This document shows positions 33,545 to 44,989 of a stretch of DNA of 64,000 nt, in pieces. The notes under the pieces are model-generated. The model saw only the letters and a list, made by a program, of their open reading frames with translations. It did no database searches and was not told where the DNA came from. This stretch comes from Malachius bipustulatus (Eukaryota; Arthropoda; Insecta; Coleoptera; Melyridae). The stretch covers positions 2,170,001-2,234,000 of the forward strand of contig OU342634.1 in assembly GCA_910589415.1 (NCBI GenBank). The letters are read 5' to 3'. Positions within the stretch are counted from its first letter, which is position 1, and each line of letters begins with the position of its first letter. The translations under genes were made by a program, and so were the position numbers.

Positions 33545-34421
33545 TATTGTTTTTTCCAAGGTATAAGGAAACTCGTAAATTTTATTGCCATTATATTAAG
33601 CTGTCCACTGTCCACACATTATCCCTTAACAATAGAAATGAATGTAAATAAAGACTTGGATGCCAGGGGTTGCTGAAGCCGGTCAGAGCCGTATTAAGGT
33701 TTAAGCATCATTTCTTTTCTACAAAATTATGTGTCCTGAATTTTTCATATTATTATTATTTATACTTAATTTAGATTTTTTAGTCTATTTCTTAATTTAA
33801 AAAATACACTATTGAGGACGACGACACTTTACGAAAAGCACCCAAACTCATCAAATATCCACCGAAAAAGGGTAAAGGAAAAGGGTAAAAATGACTAAAT
33901 TTCGATAACCGTTTATGAGCACCTTTTTGAAGGAATTGAACTGAAATTTTTATAGTAGACAAGTATAGTAAAAACCTTTAACTTTAAAAAAATTCAAGAA
34001 GAAATGGAAAAAGGGCGGATATTCGAATTTTTTTGAACTTTTCGAAAAAAAAAATGTTTTTGACATGGTGTTTATTTCACTAAAATTTAAAATTTTCAAT
34101 TTTCAAAACTTTCCTGTAACTTTTTCCGAATTTAAAGGTAGTGTAAAAAAAACTTCTCCTTTAGTACGGTCCATTGTCGTCATAAATCATATTATATCTG
34201 CAGACAATTTACAGATATTTTATAGTACCTACTTACTTATTATTATTTACGAGTTTGCTTATACCTTGGAATAAACTATACCTATCATATTTAGCGTAGT
34301 TCAAATTTCAGTTCAATTTTCAATTCCTTTTGAAAACGGACTATATGTATAAAATGGATGCAGAAATTTAGCAATTTTGTCCCTTTTCCTATGCACGCCA
34401 CTGGTTAACTAATTTTAAATA
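33545..34421. other. Intergenic AT-rich DNA, nothing recognised
   Basis: Only short unrecognised frames are present. A motif, GAAATTTTTATAGTAG-like, recurs loosely near 36950 and hints at another diverged repeat, but ends cannot be drawn. Confidence 0.35.
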
Positions 34422-35219
34422 TACAGGGTGATTCAAAATTCAGTGCAAAGATTTTAAGGGCGTTTTGCGTATTTCCCAGCCAAACATAAGAAATTTTTTT
34501 CATATAATTATTGTATGTCCTAACTTGCTTCGTTTTCTAGATACAGGGTGTAAAATTTTGAAAAAAAATCAATTTTTTATTAATTACTCAAAAACCTTTC
34601 AGCCGATTTAAATAAAATTTGGTAGGCTTATTTGTCGTTTTAAGGAACTTCCTTTGATAGGAATAACATAAATTTATTAATTCCAGTGGCGTCTCAGGGG
34701 GCTACCTACTTGAAACTTATAGGTAAATTTATGGTACGCCACTGCTCTTTTGACAATTTATATATATTTTTTTTAGATTAAGCGGTCAATAATGTAACTT
34801 TCTTGCCTCATGAGCTTTACTCGTATCTAGCTTTGTTTCCATAAAAAAAATCAAAATCTGTGCCAGGCCCTATTAAAACATGCAAGTAATAAATTCACAT
34901 CGATTATTGAGATTCATTTTATTGAGATTATATAAGTATCAAGTTGGTAGCCTTCTGAGACGCCACTGGAATTAATAAATTCATGTTATTCCCATCAAAG
35001 GAAGGCCCTTATGACAACAAATAAGCCTATAAAATTTTATTTAAATCGGCTGAGAGGTTTTTGAGAAATTGATAAAATCGATTTTTTTTTCAAAATTTTA
35101 CCCCCTGTATCTAGAAAACAAAGCAAGTTAGGACATACGATTATATGAAAAAAACTTCTTCTTTTTGGCTGGTAAATATGCCCTTAAAATCTTTGCACTG
35201 AATTTTGAATCACCCTGTA
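34422..35219. mobile_element. Foldback MITE, TACAGGGTGATTCAAAATTC family (long copy)
   Basis: Same termini and arms as the copy at 20113-20668, but longer. The arms continue to include CAGTGGCGTCTCAG near 34686 and its complement CTGAGACGCCACTG near 34956, absent from the shorter copy. The centre (ATGGTACGCCACTGCTCTTT) is shared with the short copy. It abuts the next element without spacer, sharing the TATA. Confidence 0.85.
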
Positions 35220-35804
35220 TACAGGGTGTTTTCTAATTGAATGTCAATATTTTAGGGGGTGATTTTTGGGTCCATTTTAAGAAGAAAATTTCATGAGAAC
35301 GTACGAGTATATCCTAAAGGTCTTAACTTTTGAGATACAGGGTAGTAAAGTTTTATTAAAATAAATCATTTTTTCATAATATCTGTAATACCGCTCGCTG
35401 GATATTTTAATGAAATTTCGTATACAGGTATTACGCATCAAGGGGCATTTTTTCATGTACCACGTTTCATTTTATTTCCACTAGTGAAGATGGTGCACAA
35501 TCGTGCAGAATTTTATCTGCATATTTTGGCAGACATTGATGCTACGTCACTGATTTCTGTTCAAATAGAAATCATTTTTGGAATCCCCATTCATTTCCAA
35601 GCAAATTTGATGATTTCTTGTTTTTTTTTCAGCCCGATGCACGGTTTTCGCCTAAAAAATTAAATCTGTTTCTTTACATGGTCACAAGATTGTCGTTAAA
35701 ATGACAATAAAAAAATATAAAAATTCGAAGGTAAAATTCCGCTCGATCGTCACTAGTGGAAATAAAACGAACTGCAGAAATTACTTCCAGCAATATAATA
35801 TATA
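35220..35804. mobile_element. Truncated foldback, TACAGGGTGTTTTCTAATTG family
   Basis: The left arm and centre match the element at 32737-33544, with the centre inverted relative to it. The right arm is missing: the sequence runs directly into another foldback at 35805. A loose left-arm copy of the same family reappears at about 37065-37300. Insertion of the 35805-36811 element or a deletion could explain the loss. Confidence 0.7.
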
Positions 35805-36811
35805 TACAGGGTGCACCATGTATCCTTCTCTATATTGCTATCTCCTAACGCTAACAGATACAGAGTCGGTTAAACAAGTCCAAAGGAGCGAAATTTTGTG
35901 GCCATCTCGATTCCGTCGAGACATATACAATATATCTTTGACCGTTCCTGAAATATCCTGAAAAAACTGAAAAATCGAGATTTCTTATTTTTGCCATATC
36001 TTTTTTATTATTGGAGATTAATGAATAAGTTTTTGTGGGCTTACATAAGTCGTTAAGAGCTACCCATCTGACATTTCAAAAATTTTCAAAGCCGACTAGA
36101 TCCCAGAATTTTCATAGTCAACTTTCGTTTTTCTTATGGCCACCATAGTGTTTTTTTATGTTGTTCGGTATAAAAAAAATCATAAAAACAAAAAATTGTT
36201 AAACTTCAAAAAATAAATTAAAAAAATGTTTATTCTTCTTTTTTCTTTACAAAAAAGACACATTTTTAGACCGAATTTCATAGATAAATTAAAAAACCAT
36301 AAGGCAAGCACTATTTCGGCGTATTTTACAAATGTTAACGATTTTCGACGATTTTTTATTAGGTTTATTTTGAAAAATTAAGAATAAAAATTAAAATTTT
36401 TTTTTTTTTGAAGTTTATTAATTTTTGGTTTCCATTATTTTTTTCATATCGAACGACATAAGAAAATAATATAGCGGCCATAAGAAAAACGAAAGTTGAC
36501 TGTGAAAACTATTGGATCTAGTAGGCCTTGAAAACTTTTGAAACGTCAGATGGATAGCTCTTAACGGCTTATGTAAGCCTACAAAAAATTATTTATTAAT
36601 TTCCAATAATAAAAAAGATATGAGGAAAATAAGAAATCTCGTTTTTTCAGTTTTTTCAGGATATTTCAGGAACGGTCACAGATAACTTGCATGTTTTGAC
36701 GGATTCGAGATGGCCACAAAACTGCGCATCTTTTCTCTAATTTAACCGACCGTGTATCTCTTAGCGTTCAGGAGATAGCAATATAGAGAAGGATACATGG
36801 TGCATCCTGTA
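35805..36811. mobile_element. Foldback element, TACAGGGTGCACCATGTATC ends
   Basis: Left TACAGGGTGCACCATGTATC and right GATACATGGTGCATCCTGTA pair, and arms of about 450 bp are inverted (ATATTGCTATCTCCTAACGC against GCGTTCAGGAGATAGCAATA). Inner arm blocks (GGCCACCATA / TATAGCGGCC, AACTTTCGTTTTTCTTATGG) are shared with 40688-41701 and a loose copy near 42360-42600. TA flanks. Non-coding. Confidence 0.85.
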
Positions 36812-37059
36812 TATAATATATATAATCAGACCAATATTTTGACAACACAGGGCATTCTAAAATGGGTGATTTTCTGACAGATTTTTAATTCCATTCGTGA
36901 AACCGGGCATTAATCCTCAAAACTTTCAAGAAACAAATAATAAAAATGGCGGAGATATTCGATTTTTACATGATGTTTATTTTCTATAAAATTAAAAATT
37001 TTCGATTTTCAGAAGGCCCCTGTAACTTTTTTCTAATTTTAAGTCAAGTTAGTGTAAAA

Positions 37060-37305
37060 TAGTGTATAGTTGTTTTGTAATTGAATGTCAATATTTAAGG
37101 GGGTGATTTTCGGGTCCATTTTAAGAAGAAAACTCCATGAGAACGTATATCCTAAAAGTCTTAACTTTTGAGATTAAGGGTGGTAATTTTTTTTTTAAAT
37201 AAATATTTTTTTCATAATATCTGTAATACCGCTCTGGATATTTTAATGAAATTTAATAGACAGGTATTACTCATCAAGAGGCATTTTTTCATGTATTTTC
37301 ACCAC
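37060..37305. repeat. One-armed remnant of the TACAGGGTGTTTT foldback family
   Basis: GTTGTTTTGTAATTGAATGT and the following 230 bp match the left arm of 32737-33544 in direct orientation. The terminus is degraded and no right arm is present. Confidence 0.65.
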
Positions 37306-38206
37306 ATCTTCAAAATATGCAGTTTAAAATCAATAATTATTTGAAATATTTTTAATTAAGTTCGTGCTAAAAGTTATTAGCACCTACTCTACAGGTGAGA
37401 CAGTTTTTTGTAGCAGGACTTCACCAGTTTATAGAAGACCGTTTTTAAGAAATGAAAGTTTCCATAAACATATGTCCGGAAAAGCTTAGAAAAAAGATAC
37501 CTACACACGGTGTTGAAGAAATTTTTCTTTCAGTTTTCGCTGCATAACTTGGGCAGACAAAAGCGAAGAAAATCACGGGTGAAAAAAAATCATCAAAGGC
37601 CTTAGATACAGGGTATGTGACCCCTTTTTCCCTCAACAACTTATTCTTCTTCCATGAACTTACAAGGCCTTACTTATCAGCGTTGGATTCCCTGGAGATT
37701 CGTACAAGAAAATGTACACTTTTGAATATTCGAAATTCCACACAGTTTTTAAGTAGGTAAATCGAGTATAAACTTCATCATACTGTTGCATCACCTTAAT
37801 TCGGAAAGGTATCTATGCAATAGTACCAGCGAACTGTAAGTAAAGTTCTAATTTTTCCGCCTTACAAAGAACTTTTGCAAAAAAGGCGAAGTAGACATCT
37901 TTGAAATCCACCGACTAAAGGAGCCTAATACCTCTAGTATCATTATACCTCCCAATATTAACGAGTTGTTTTGCAAATTAAATTAAGAAACTGAAATTGA
38001 TCAAGTGATCATGTTTAATTTAATTATTTCAAATGTCTTTGTATAAACTTGTAAAAAGTGAAGGTAAGATCGATCTGACTAATTAGTCAGATTTAATTAA
38101 AGCCCACTAATATAGTATTTTTCTTTTAGTTTTTGTCTTTTGTCAATTATTGTGTTTCCGAACTTGTCAAATGATTTTCCTATTTATCAAACGTCAGTGT
38201 TATACA
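37306..38206. other. Intergenic DNA, nothing recognised
   Basis: No coding motif. A short TACAGGG occurs at 37610, without a partner I could identify. Confidence 0.4.
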
Positions 38207-38780
38207 GAGTATCTCAAAATTGACGCCCGTGCTCTTGAGATTCGATTAATGAAGCAAAAAAAAAATGAAAATAGAAAGTGAAAAATTTTCCGTTTGCGCT
38301 TCGGTAAAAAGTTATTGTTGAAAAGAGCAAAAATTTAACATTTCAACAAAACTTTCTTAAAAGTAGCTAATGATATTTAAAAAAAAGAAGATATTTATTT
38401 GTTCTCAAAGAATGTGTTCAAATTGGTCGCCTCCTAATTCAAGGCAAAGATTGGCACAAGCAATCATGGAAGCACGAACTCTTTGTAGAAGATCATCGTC
38501 TATTAATGACCCAGCAGCGTGAACACGAGCTGCTACCTCTTCTTCGTTCAAAACTGGATCACGGTAAACTTTTTCTTTCAAGTAGCCCCTGAAAAAGTAA
38601 TCCAGGGGATTCAGTCCGGCGATCTGAGAGGTCATGGGATGGTTCCACCTCTTCCGATCCACCTCTGGGAAATTTTCATTCAAGAAATTTCACAATCATG
38701 CTGGAACCAACAGTTAATTCGGAATACCAATGGAACTTCATCAAGCAATGGTTGTGGTAAAATTTTCAATTTTTTTTTGT
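38207..38780 (-). pseudogene. Mariner-type transposase, 3' part, with one element end
   Basis: The minus-strand translation includes LLDEVPLVFRINCWFQHDC near 38740 (the W.QHDGAPAH block cut short), FLNENFPEVDRKRWNHP, and LNPLDYFFRGYLKEKVYRDP. It ends in RASMIACANLCLELGGDQFEHIL (stop at 38405). LDYF.xGYLK.KVY is the hallmark C-terminal block of this mariner group. The catalytic QHD block is disrupted by a small deletion. Downstream, TACAGAGTATCTCAAAATTG at 38207 resembles the TACAGGGTGTCTC ends of nearby foldbacks. This is probably the element's terminus, which would link the family to those MITEs. Confidence 0.78.
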
Positions 38781-39100
38781 TTCAAATGTTAAATTTTTGC
38801 TGGTAGGTAAGGTTGAAGTCCACCAGTCTATATGTCATTACACAGTGGTGTCGTGAGCTTCAGAAAAGAATTATAATTATGATTACTGCGTTTTAAGCGA
38901 GGTATTTTTCGCGTTCGAGAACTTTGGTATATAACCAGCCGTACTTGACAGCAGCTATACTGGCAGGCTGCTAACAAGCAGTCCGATCGTTTTGGCCAGT
39001 TCGAGAATTGTAGGTACAGGTTTGCTTCCGCCTTAAATGTTTTAGGTAAAAGAGAAGTTTTTCTTTTTTATCAAAAGATCATTGCTCGCGAGTTACAAGC
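38781..39100. other. Spacer, nothing recognised
   Basis: No coding motif or repeat partner was identified. Confidence 0.35.
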
Positions 39101-39109
39101 AAACCCTAG

Positions 39110-40490
39110 AAAACTACATATTTTCGTATGAGATAACAGGCTCTTTTCTCGGTTAATTATAAAACCCAAGTTCGCAAGAGCTCTACCGCAACTACTCTAT
39201 AATAAGCGTCCTTGAGATCGATTTTCGTTAGGAAACAATCCCGAGTACCTAATCAAATTACAAGTCGTTTTATAGGTTTCGAGTTTAAAGTGAGACGCTA
39301 TTAGAAACTGGTTCAATGACTTAAGATTCAAAAGAAATCTGTAGTTTCCGTTAGGTTTCTGACGTAAAAAAATGGGGATAAAAATTCCCCTCGAGTGTGA
39401 TGACATTTAATGATTACACCTTTGCTTAGCAGCTCCACGATGCATTTTTTGACGTGAGGTGAGCTCTTATTGAAGGTTTGGAGTCGAGGACTGGTTTTTT
39501 AAATGGACGGGTAAACGGGTTTCCAATTCGGCGGGTGAGTCGATTTCCTCAGGAAGAGTGCCGATCTCTGATCGTGGCGGCGGTCCTGATGGTCGTCCCG
39601 AGGGTCTTCTCGCCCCCCCCCCCTCTCTGATGTGCTACGCGGCCCTGGCAGGGGGCGCGCTGATAGTTTAAAAGACGGCGGAGTTTAAAGTTTTTCTTCA
39701 TTAAAACTTTCTTGACAGGGGAAAGTTTTGCGAATTCTTTCCCCACTTTCTTTGTAGCTTGTAAAGTTTTTGTTTTCTCGGCCAAGTCTTTCCCGCAAAG
39801 GAACTCATCGGGGATTGAGGCGGCAACTATTCGCTGAACATCCGGGTTAAGATCCGGGTTAAGCAGGGGATAGATCTGGAATTTATGGTGGTTTGAAACC
39901 ATATGTTGATGGTGTCGCCGAGAATTCTGGCGATGTCCATGATGGTGACGGGCAAAACGTCTGGAATTTTAACGGAAGGACCGTGCTGAAGATATTGATC
40001 AGCCAGGTGAGCCGTGGCCCTGATGGCAACATTTAGACGTGTTTGAATTTTCTTTATAAATTTGTCCTGCCATATAGGTCCATATCAGGCATCAATTGCA
40101 AGATTTCTGGGTTCATCGGCGGAGACGCAAAACAACAATTCGCTGGAACGGGTAGTTGAGGCCCGAACTCTCCCGAATTTCAGACTTGTCGCCATGTTTG
40201 ATATAATAATTCCAACGATTAGCAATGGTGGGATGGACCTCCGGGGCAGTCGTCACATGTGTGTCTGTGGGGTTTTCACCCATAAGAGTTAGTAATCCAA
40301 CGGACGATCTGGGGACAAAGCGCGTGGTCCAGAAGGTCCGGCAGGGTGGTCCTCGTCCTCCGTCGAGGAGACAATGCGCCGTCTGCTGGTGGGACAAGAG
40401 TGGTGCCTGCGGAAGGTGAAAAAACGAGATTAGCCGGGAGAAGACGAACAGGGTGCGGAGAAGTGGAACGTGAAACTGTCAAAACACCTG
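39110..40490 (-). pseudogene. DIRS-like retrotransposon remnant: gag and RT start
   Basis: Minus strand. The gag-like region comprises APEVHPTIANRWNYYIKHGD near 40250-40190, WQDKFIKKIQTRLNVAIRAT near 40068-40010, ILGDTINIWF, and QRIVAASIPDEFLCGKDLAE near 39830. After a gap, the reverse transcriptase begins: IFIPIFLRQKPNGNYRFLLN (39390-39330), then FLTKIDLKDAYYRV near 39220. The RT motif PIF.R.K.G..R.ILNLK..N and this gag type are those of DIRS-group tyrosine-recombinase elements. The YxDD active site, RNase H and recombinase are missing. Frameshifts at about 39860 and elsewhere break it. Confidence 0.65.
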
Positions 40491-40687
40491 GTTAAAACTT
40501 AGGCCAGGAAGGAAGAAGTATGCAGTTTTTGATTTCTTCATTGTATCAATTTTCCAAAAACTGGCAATTATATAGTTTGAAAAATTCAAAATTTATTAAT
40601 TTGTTGAATGAAAAGCTACCCAGCTAAAGTTTAAAATTTCAAGTTCCTTAATTATTATCCGATTGATTAGTGGAATATAAAAAGCTA

Positions 40688-41701
40688 TACAGAGGGTGGT
40701 TAACAATTCGATGCTCACCATTGGGATCTCGGAAACGGTAAAAGATATACAGGGTGGGTTAAATTAGAGAAAAGTTGTACAATTTTATGCTTATTAAGAA
40801 TCTGAACGAAAATAATTTATGGAAACTTCAGGCGTTGCTGAAATAATTCCTGAAAAAACTTAAAACACGAAATTTTTTATTTTACCCATATCTTTTTTAT
40901 TATTGGAAGTTAATTAATTATTTTTTGTAGGCTTACATAATAAGTCGTCAAAAGCTATCCGTTTGACATTACAAAAATTTTCAAAGCCGACTAGATTCCA
41001 AAGTTTTCATAGCCAACTTTTGTTTTTCTTATGGCCACCATATTGTTTTTCTATGTTATTCGGTATGAAAAAAATATTGGAAACCAATTAAAAACTAATT
41101 AAATTCAAAAAATAAATTTCAAAAATGTTTATTATTCTTTTTTCGAAGAAAAACAAAAAAAAATTCGCTGAAATACGTCAATATGAAGTCATACTGCTTG
41201 CCTCATGGTTTTTTAATTTCTCTATGATATGGTATCTAAAAAGATATGTCTTTTTTTGGAAAAAGAAGAATAAAAATGTTTGAAATTTATTTTTTGAAGT
41301 TTATTAGTTTTTGGTTTCCATTATTTTTTTCATACCGAATGACATAGAAAAACAATATGGCGACCATAAGAAAAACACAAAGTTGACTATGAAAGCTCTG
41401 GGATCTAGTAGTCCTTGAAAATTTTGGAAATGACAGATGATAGCTTTTGATGACTTATGTAAACCCACAAAAATATTTCAATTTCTTTTCAATAATAAAA
41501 AAGATATATGATTGAAATAAGGAATCTCAATTTTCAAGTTTTTTCAGGATATTTCAGCAACGCCTGAAGTTTCCATAAATTTTCTTTCAGATTCTCAATA
41601 AGCATAAAATTGTACAACTTTTCTCTAATTTAACCCACCCTGTATCTTTTACCGTTTCCGAGATCCCAATGCGTGAGCATCGAATTGTTAACTACCCTGT
41701 A
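40688..41701. mobile_element. Foldback element, TACAGAGGGTGGTTAACAATTC ends
   Basis: Outer ends TACAGAGGGTGGTTAACAAT and ATTGTTAACTACCCTGTA pair. A secondary inner pair, ATATACAGGGTGGGTTAAAT near 40748 and ATTTAACCCACCCTGTATCT near 41627, begins after 60 bp and looks like the terminus of a nested element. Arms run several hundred bp and share blocks with 35805-36811. Confidence 0.82.
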
Positions 41702-42686
41702 TATTTGGTGTAGGTATCACTTAGTATTTGTAAAATTTCTCTTACGCTACTACTTGTGAACTTGTCGAGACTTTTTAATTAAAAATAGTTTTGGTAATTT
41801 AAAGTATACCTAACCTATATTCGTTGATTGAAAGACTATACGGCGGTATATGTATGTATATGTTTGTGGTTTGAAATGGGTAAATATAGTAAATATAGTA
41901 CCTAGGTAATGGGCGTTAAATATATTGGTTTAGTGTGATAAGTTTTTGATCGCAATGAAAAGTAATAATGATTTTGTCAAAGTTTCTAAAGGATCGGCAA
42001 AATTTTTTAGGACCGAATTTTTATCAAAAATTGGGTCCTAATGAAAAAAACTTCTGAATACTTTATTTTATCATCAGGTGCAATAGAATTAATTGTCTAT
42101 TAAGAATTTGTTGTAAAACATCATCTTTGATTTTAATTACCATTTTCCAAAACAATGCTGATTATTTTTTTTGGATTCATTTTCAAACCGATTTCATTAA
42201 TAATAAAATATTCAATGATTAATAAAAGACTATTATTGTGTACTGAACTATAAGGCAAGCAATGTGACGTCATAGTGCGACGTCACACGTCGTCGTTCGG
42301 TGATGAAATTTCATTTTTTTTTTCGAAAAAATAATATACTTATGAATTAATAATAATTCATAATTTTTTTTAATGCTATTGATTTTTGGTTTCCTTAATT
42401 TTTCTTATACCAAACGCCATAAAAAAAAAACAATACGACGGCGCTAAGGAAAACAAAAGTTGACTATGAAAACTCTGGGATTCCCGTTAATAATTATTAA
42501 AATGTCAAATGCATAGCTGTTGACGATGACGACTTATGAAAGCCTATAAAAAAGTATTTATTTATTTCTGACAATAAAATAGATATGAGCAATCTCATGT
42601 GTAGTCTACCAACCGCGTGACGTCAGCAGGCCGGGACGCAGCCTGCGCAGTAACCGTCTATCGACATATCGTGTATACTGTATAGT
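41702..42686. other. Intergenic DNA with a one-armed foldback remnant
   Basis: About 42360-42600 matches, loosely, one arm of the 35805/40688 foldback family (ACAAAAGTTGACTATGAAAA). TGACGTCA occurs near 42612, and a paired GCGACGTCACACGTCGTCG near 42276; these are not otherwise interpretable. No gene. Confidence 0.45.
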
Positions 42687-42810
42687 TGGACCAGAGATAT
42701 AACGAAACGACTTCTGTCATTTTATCAATTTTTGGATTATTGAAATATTGTTTAAGTCATAAAATATGACAATTTAACAATTAGATTTTTTCGTTATATC
42801 TCTTGGTCGA
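42687..42810. mobile_element. Small MITE with ~20-bp inverted ends
   Basis: GGACCAGAGATATAACGAA near 42688 and TTCGTTATATCTCTTGGTC near 42790-42808 are inverted with one indel. The interior of about 85 bp is AT-rich. The target duplication is unclear. Confidence 0.6.
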
Positions 42811-44014
42811 CAATATAAGTGTATTGTGGTTGTTACATGCTACCGTGTCTATCCTCTCGAATTTATGTCACTATTGTCACTTCAGTACGAATAATTATTG
42901 AATTTAATGTTTTGTATTACAATTACCATTACCTAATAAAACGTAATTATGAAGTTGTGATCTATTGAGATAATCAAGTATTTATTCTACCCACAAATAA
43001 GTAAATAATGAGACTATTAGTTGAAGATTGACAATTTCCAATTAATAGGCCCAAGTAGCATTTTTAGTGGAGACAACGTGAGGGCCACTGCAGAAGATAC
43101 ATTAAAAGTTCCCGCCACGAGTGGTGGCCACATGAAAGCAACGGTTCTATTACGTGGTTACCACTAAAATGGGGAACCATTTTTAAGTGGTTATCTAGTT
43201 CCGGCGACCGGCGACGTGATTAGATCTGCTGACCGTGCCACGGTTTGGCCACATCACGGTCACGTGACCACACCGTGGATGTATGGTGGCATTGGTGGCG
43301 GGCTATCCCTTGTATCTTCACGCAGTCTGCGCACATACTAGTTGTTGTTGTTTGGGTTTTCGATCTCTGTCTTACAGCCGCAATGTTATATTTTTACCTT
43401 CCTATTCCTATCGTATTTCTAGTCTTGCTAAACAAAACAAGTAGGTTATTTTTTCTTAAAAGTTATTTTCGCAAGTTCTTGCCACATTTTGGTGGCTCAA
43501 ATCTTATTCAAATTATCAAAGTTACTTTTCTTGGTGGCAGAATTGTGACGATCGGTGCTGCATGCCACTAGAGTGTGATGAATCTTCAAAGATATTACAG
43601 AAGTTTTGAGAACGATGCGGCCACTTTAATATATCACTTCAAAGCTGTCACCACTTTTAAGTGATATTTTAGTGCTCTTTGTTGGTGACTGCAGCTTTCA
43701 TTTTCCACTTCATAGTTGTAGAACTTTCAACTGTTATATGTATATGAGGAAAAATAACGTTTTGAGCACCTAAAGTAGCACCAAGATGTTATATGAAACT
43801 ATCAAGTGGCCACGCTGATATGAATGCACCGTGATTACTGATTACCACTATGAATATAGGATAACAGTTTTTTCTACTGTAAAGTTTTAAATTGAGTGGA
43901 AAATAAGTGATAATCACTTTCTCAAAGTTCCAGTATAAAATGAGAAGGTGATGGTACCCTCTGATGCTATGGGGGGTATCATCAGCATAACCCATCACAG
44001 ATGTTATTGTTATT
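42811..44014. other. Intergenic DNA with CCAC/GTGG-rich unknown repeat
   Basis: Around 43060-43730 the sequence is dense in GTGGCCAC, CCACTTTTAAGTGG-like and AAGTGG(T/C)TATC words, in both orientations. This suggests the end of an unrecognised transposon with subterminal repeats. The 108-codon frame at 43245-43571 has no known motif and overlaps these words. Confidence 0.4.
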
Positions 44015-44022
44015 ATTTAAAC
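44015..44022. repeat. Target-site duplication ATTTAAAC (left)
   Basis: This perfect 8-bp direct repeat recurs at 50400-50407, immediately outside both CAGAGCTGGGCA termini. Eight bases is the characteristic hAT target duplication length. Confidence 0.88.
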
Positions 44023-44033
44023 CAGAGCTGGGC

Positions 44034-44215
44034 ACGAGTACTGAAAAGAGTACTCGTAAATAATTCGAGTACGAGTACTTGGAAAATGTACTCGTAAGTA
44101 TTTACTCGTAAGTACTTTGGCACAAACAGATGGACGAGTACGAGTAATACTCGTATATGAATAATACTCGTAATGAATAATACTCGTGAAACCACGAGTA
44201 ACAAGTACGAGTAGT
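44034..44215. repeat. Left subterminal ACGAGTA/TACTCGT array
   Basis: By eye about twelve copies of the heptamer occur, in mixed orientation, some overlapping (GTACGAGTAATACTCGTA). Overlapping inverted pairs could form small hairpins. The same words recur at the right end of the element but not elsewhere in the window at this density. Confidence 0.85.
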
Positions 44216-44753
44216 TTTATTCGTGTCGTGCGCATGATCATGATACCAATACACTAAGTGATGCATTTATCATTATCTCTTCGCTACTTATGATATGCGA
44301 AGTTTAACTGTAATAAGGGTCCTTTGTAGTAAACGAGTTTATTTCCACTAAAACTATTAGTGAGTTTGCAAAAAACGTGAAATTCGTTTGAGTTGATTAG
44401 TTTGCCAGTAAATAATAAAAATCCCAAACTAAGAATTTGATCATCACAAACTAAATTATTTACAGTCAAACTATATAACTTCATCAGTAAGTTTTGCTTT
44501 GTGTCTACGCAAGATATGAGATTATTTACACTATAACTAACATTATTTATAGAGAATCTTACAGAATTTTATCATAATCAAATATCTTTTTAGAGGAAAC
44601 TTGTGAAGAAAATCATGATTTAAATCTAAACTTTTATAATTTACCGAACAGCAAGCGTGAATATTGCCAATAACTGGACATCTCTTGTGCTTAAAGAATA
44701 TGTTTTTGAAAAATTAATATTAGTTTGCTGTTAAACACATTTGTTGGGGAATA

Positions 44754-44780
44754 ACTAACCGCGGGTTTCCCCGCGGTTGT
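44754..44780. repeat. Perfect 8-bp GC hairpin
   Basis: AACCGCGG, loop GTTTCC, CCGCGGTT at about 44757-44778, followed by CGCCGCGGATGCATGCAC. This is an isolated GC-rich hairpin inside the AT-rich hAT-like element; function unknown. Confidence 0.5.
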
Positions 44781-44930
44781 ATGCGCATTAACGCCGCGGA
44801 TGCATGCACAGCGTCATTTCATCATGGTACAAGCAACAAGCACCGCGAAGTGACGCCACGCGTATATGAAAGTTAAAGTAAAGAAAAAGATTTAATAATT
44901 GATCGCATTATTGAAAATAACGAAATAATA

Positions 44931-44985
44931 ATGGAAGACCTGCTGCAAGAATGGGGTTTTGGATACATGTGTTCCGTTTTTGCAG
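44931..44985 (+). other. Exon-like segment with strong 5' splice site
   Basis: ATG at 44931 opens 18 codons reading MEDLLQEWGFGYMCSVFA, ending at GCAG|GTAAGTAAG, an excellent splice donor. A possible acceptor (TTAATTTACAG) lies near 45500, followed by an open stretch reading DNTSIEYLTTQEPGTTITTV near 45545-45605, but the joining frame is unclear. It resembles first exons of SAM-like proteins only loosely. It could be a captured host exon or chance. Confidence 0.25.
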
Positions 44986-44989
44986 GTAA

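Noticed and set aside
42250..42300. CRE-like TGACGTCA/GCGACGTCAC motifs as a promoter
   Set aside because: No transcription unit or exon is near, and such palindromic words are common in the surrounding repeats.
43245..43571. 108-codon frame with a hydrophobic segment
   Set aside because: No recognisable domain; it overlaps the repeated CCAC/GTGG words and lacks any supporting signal.
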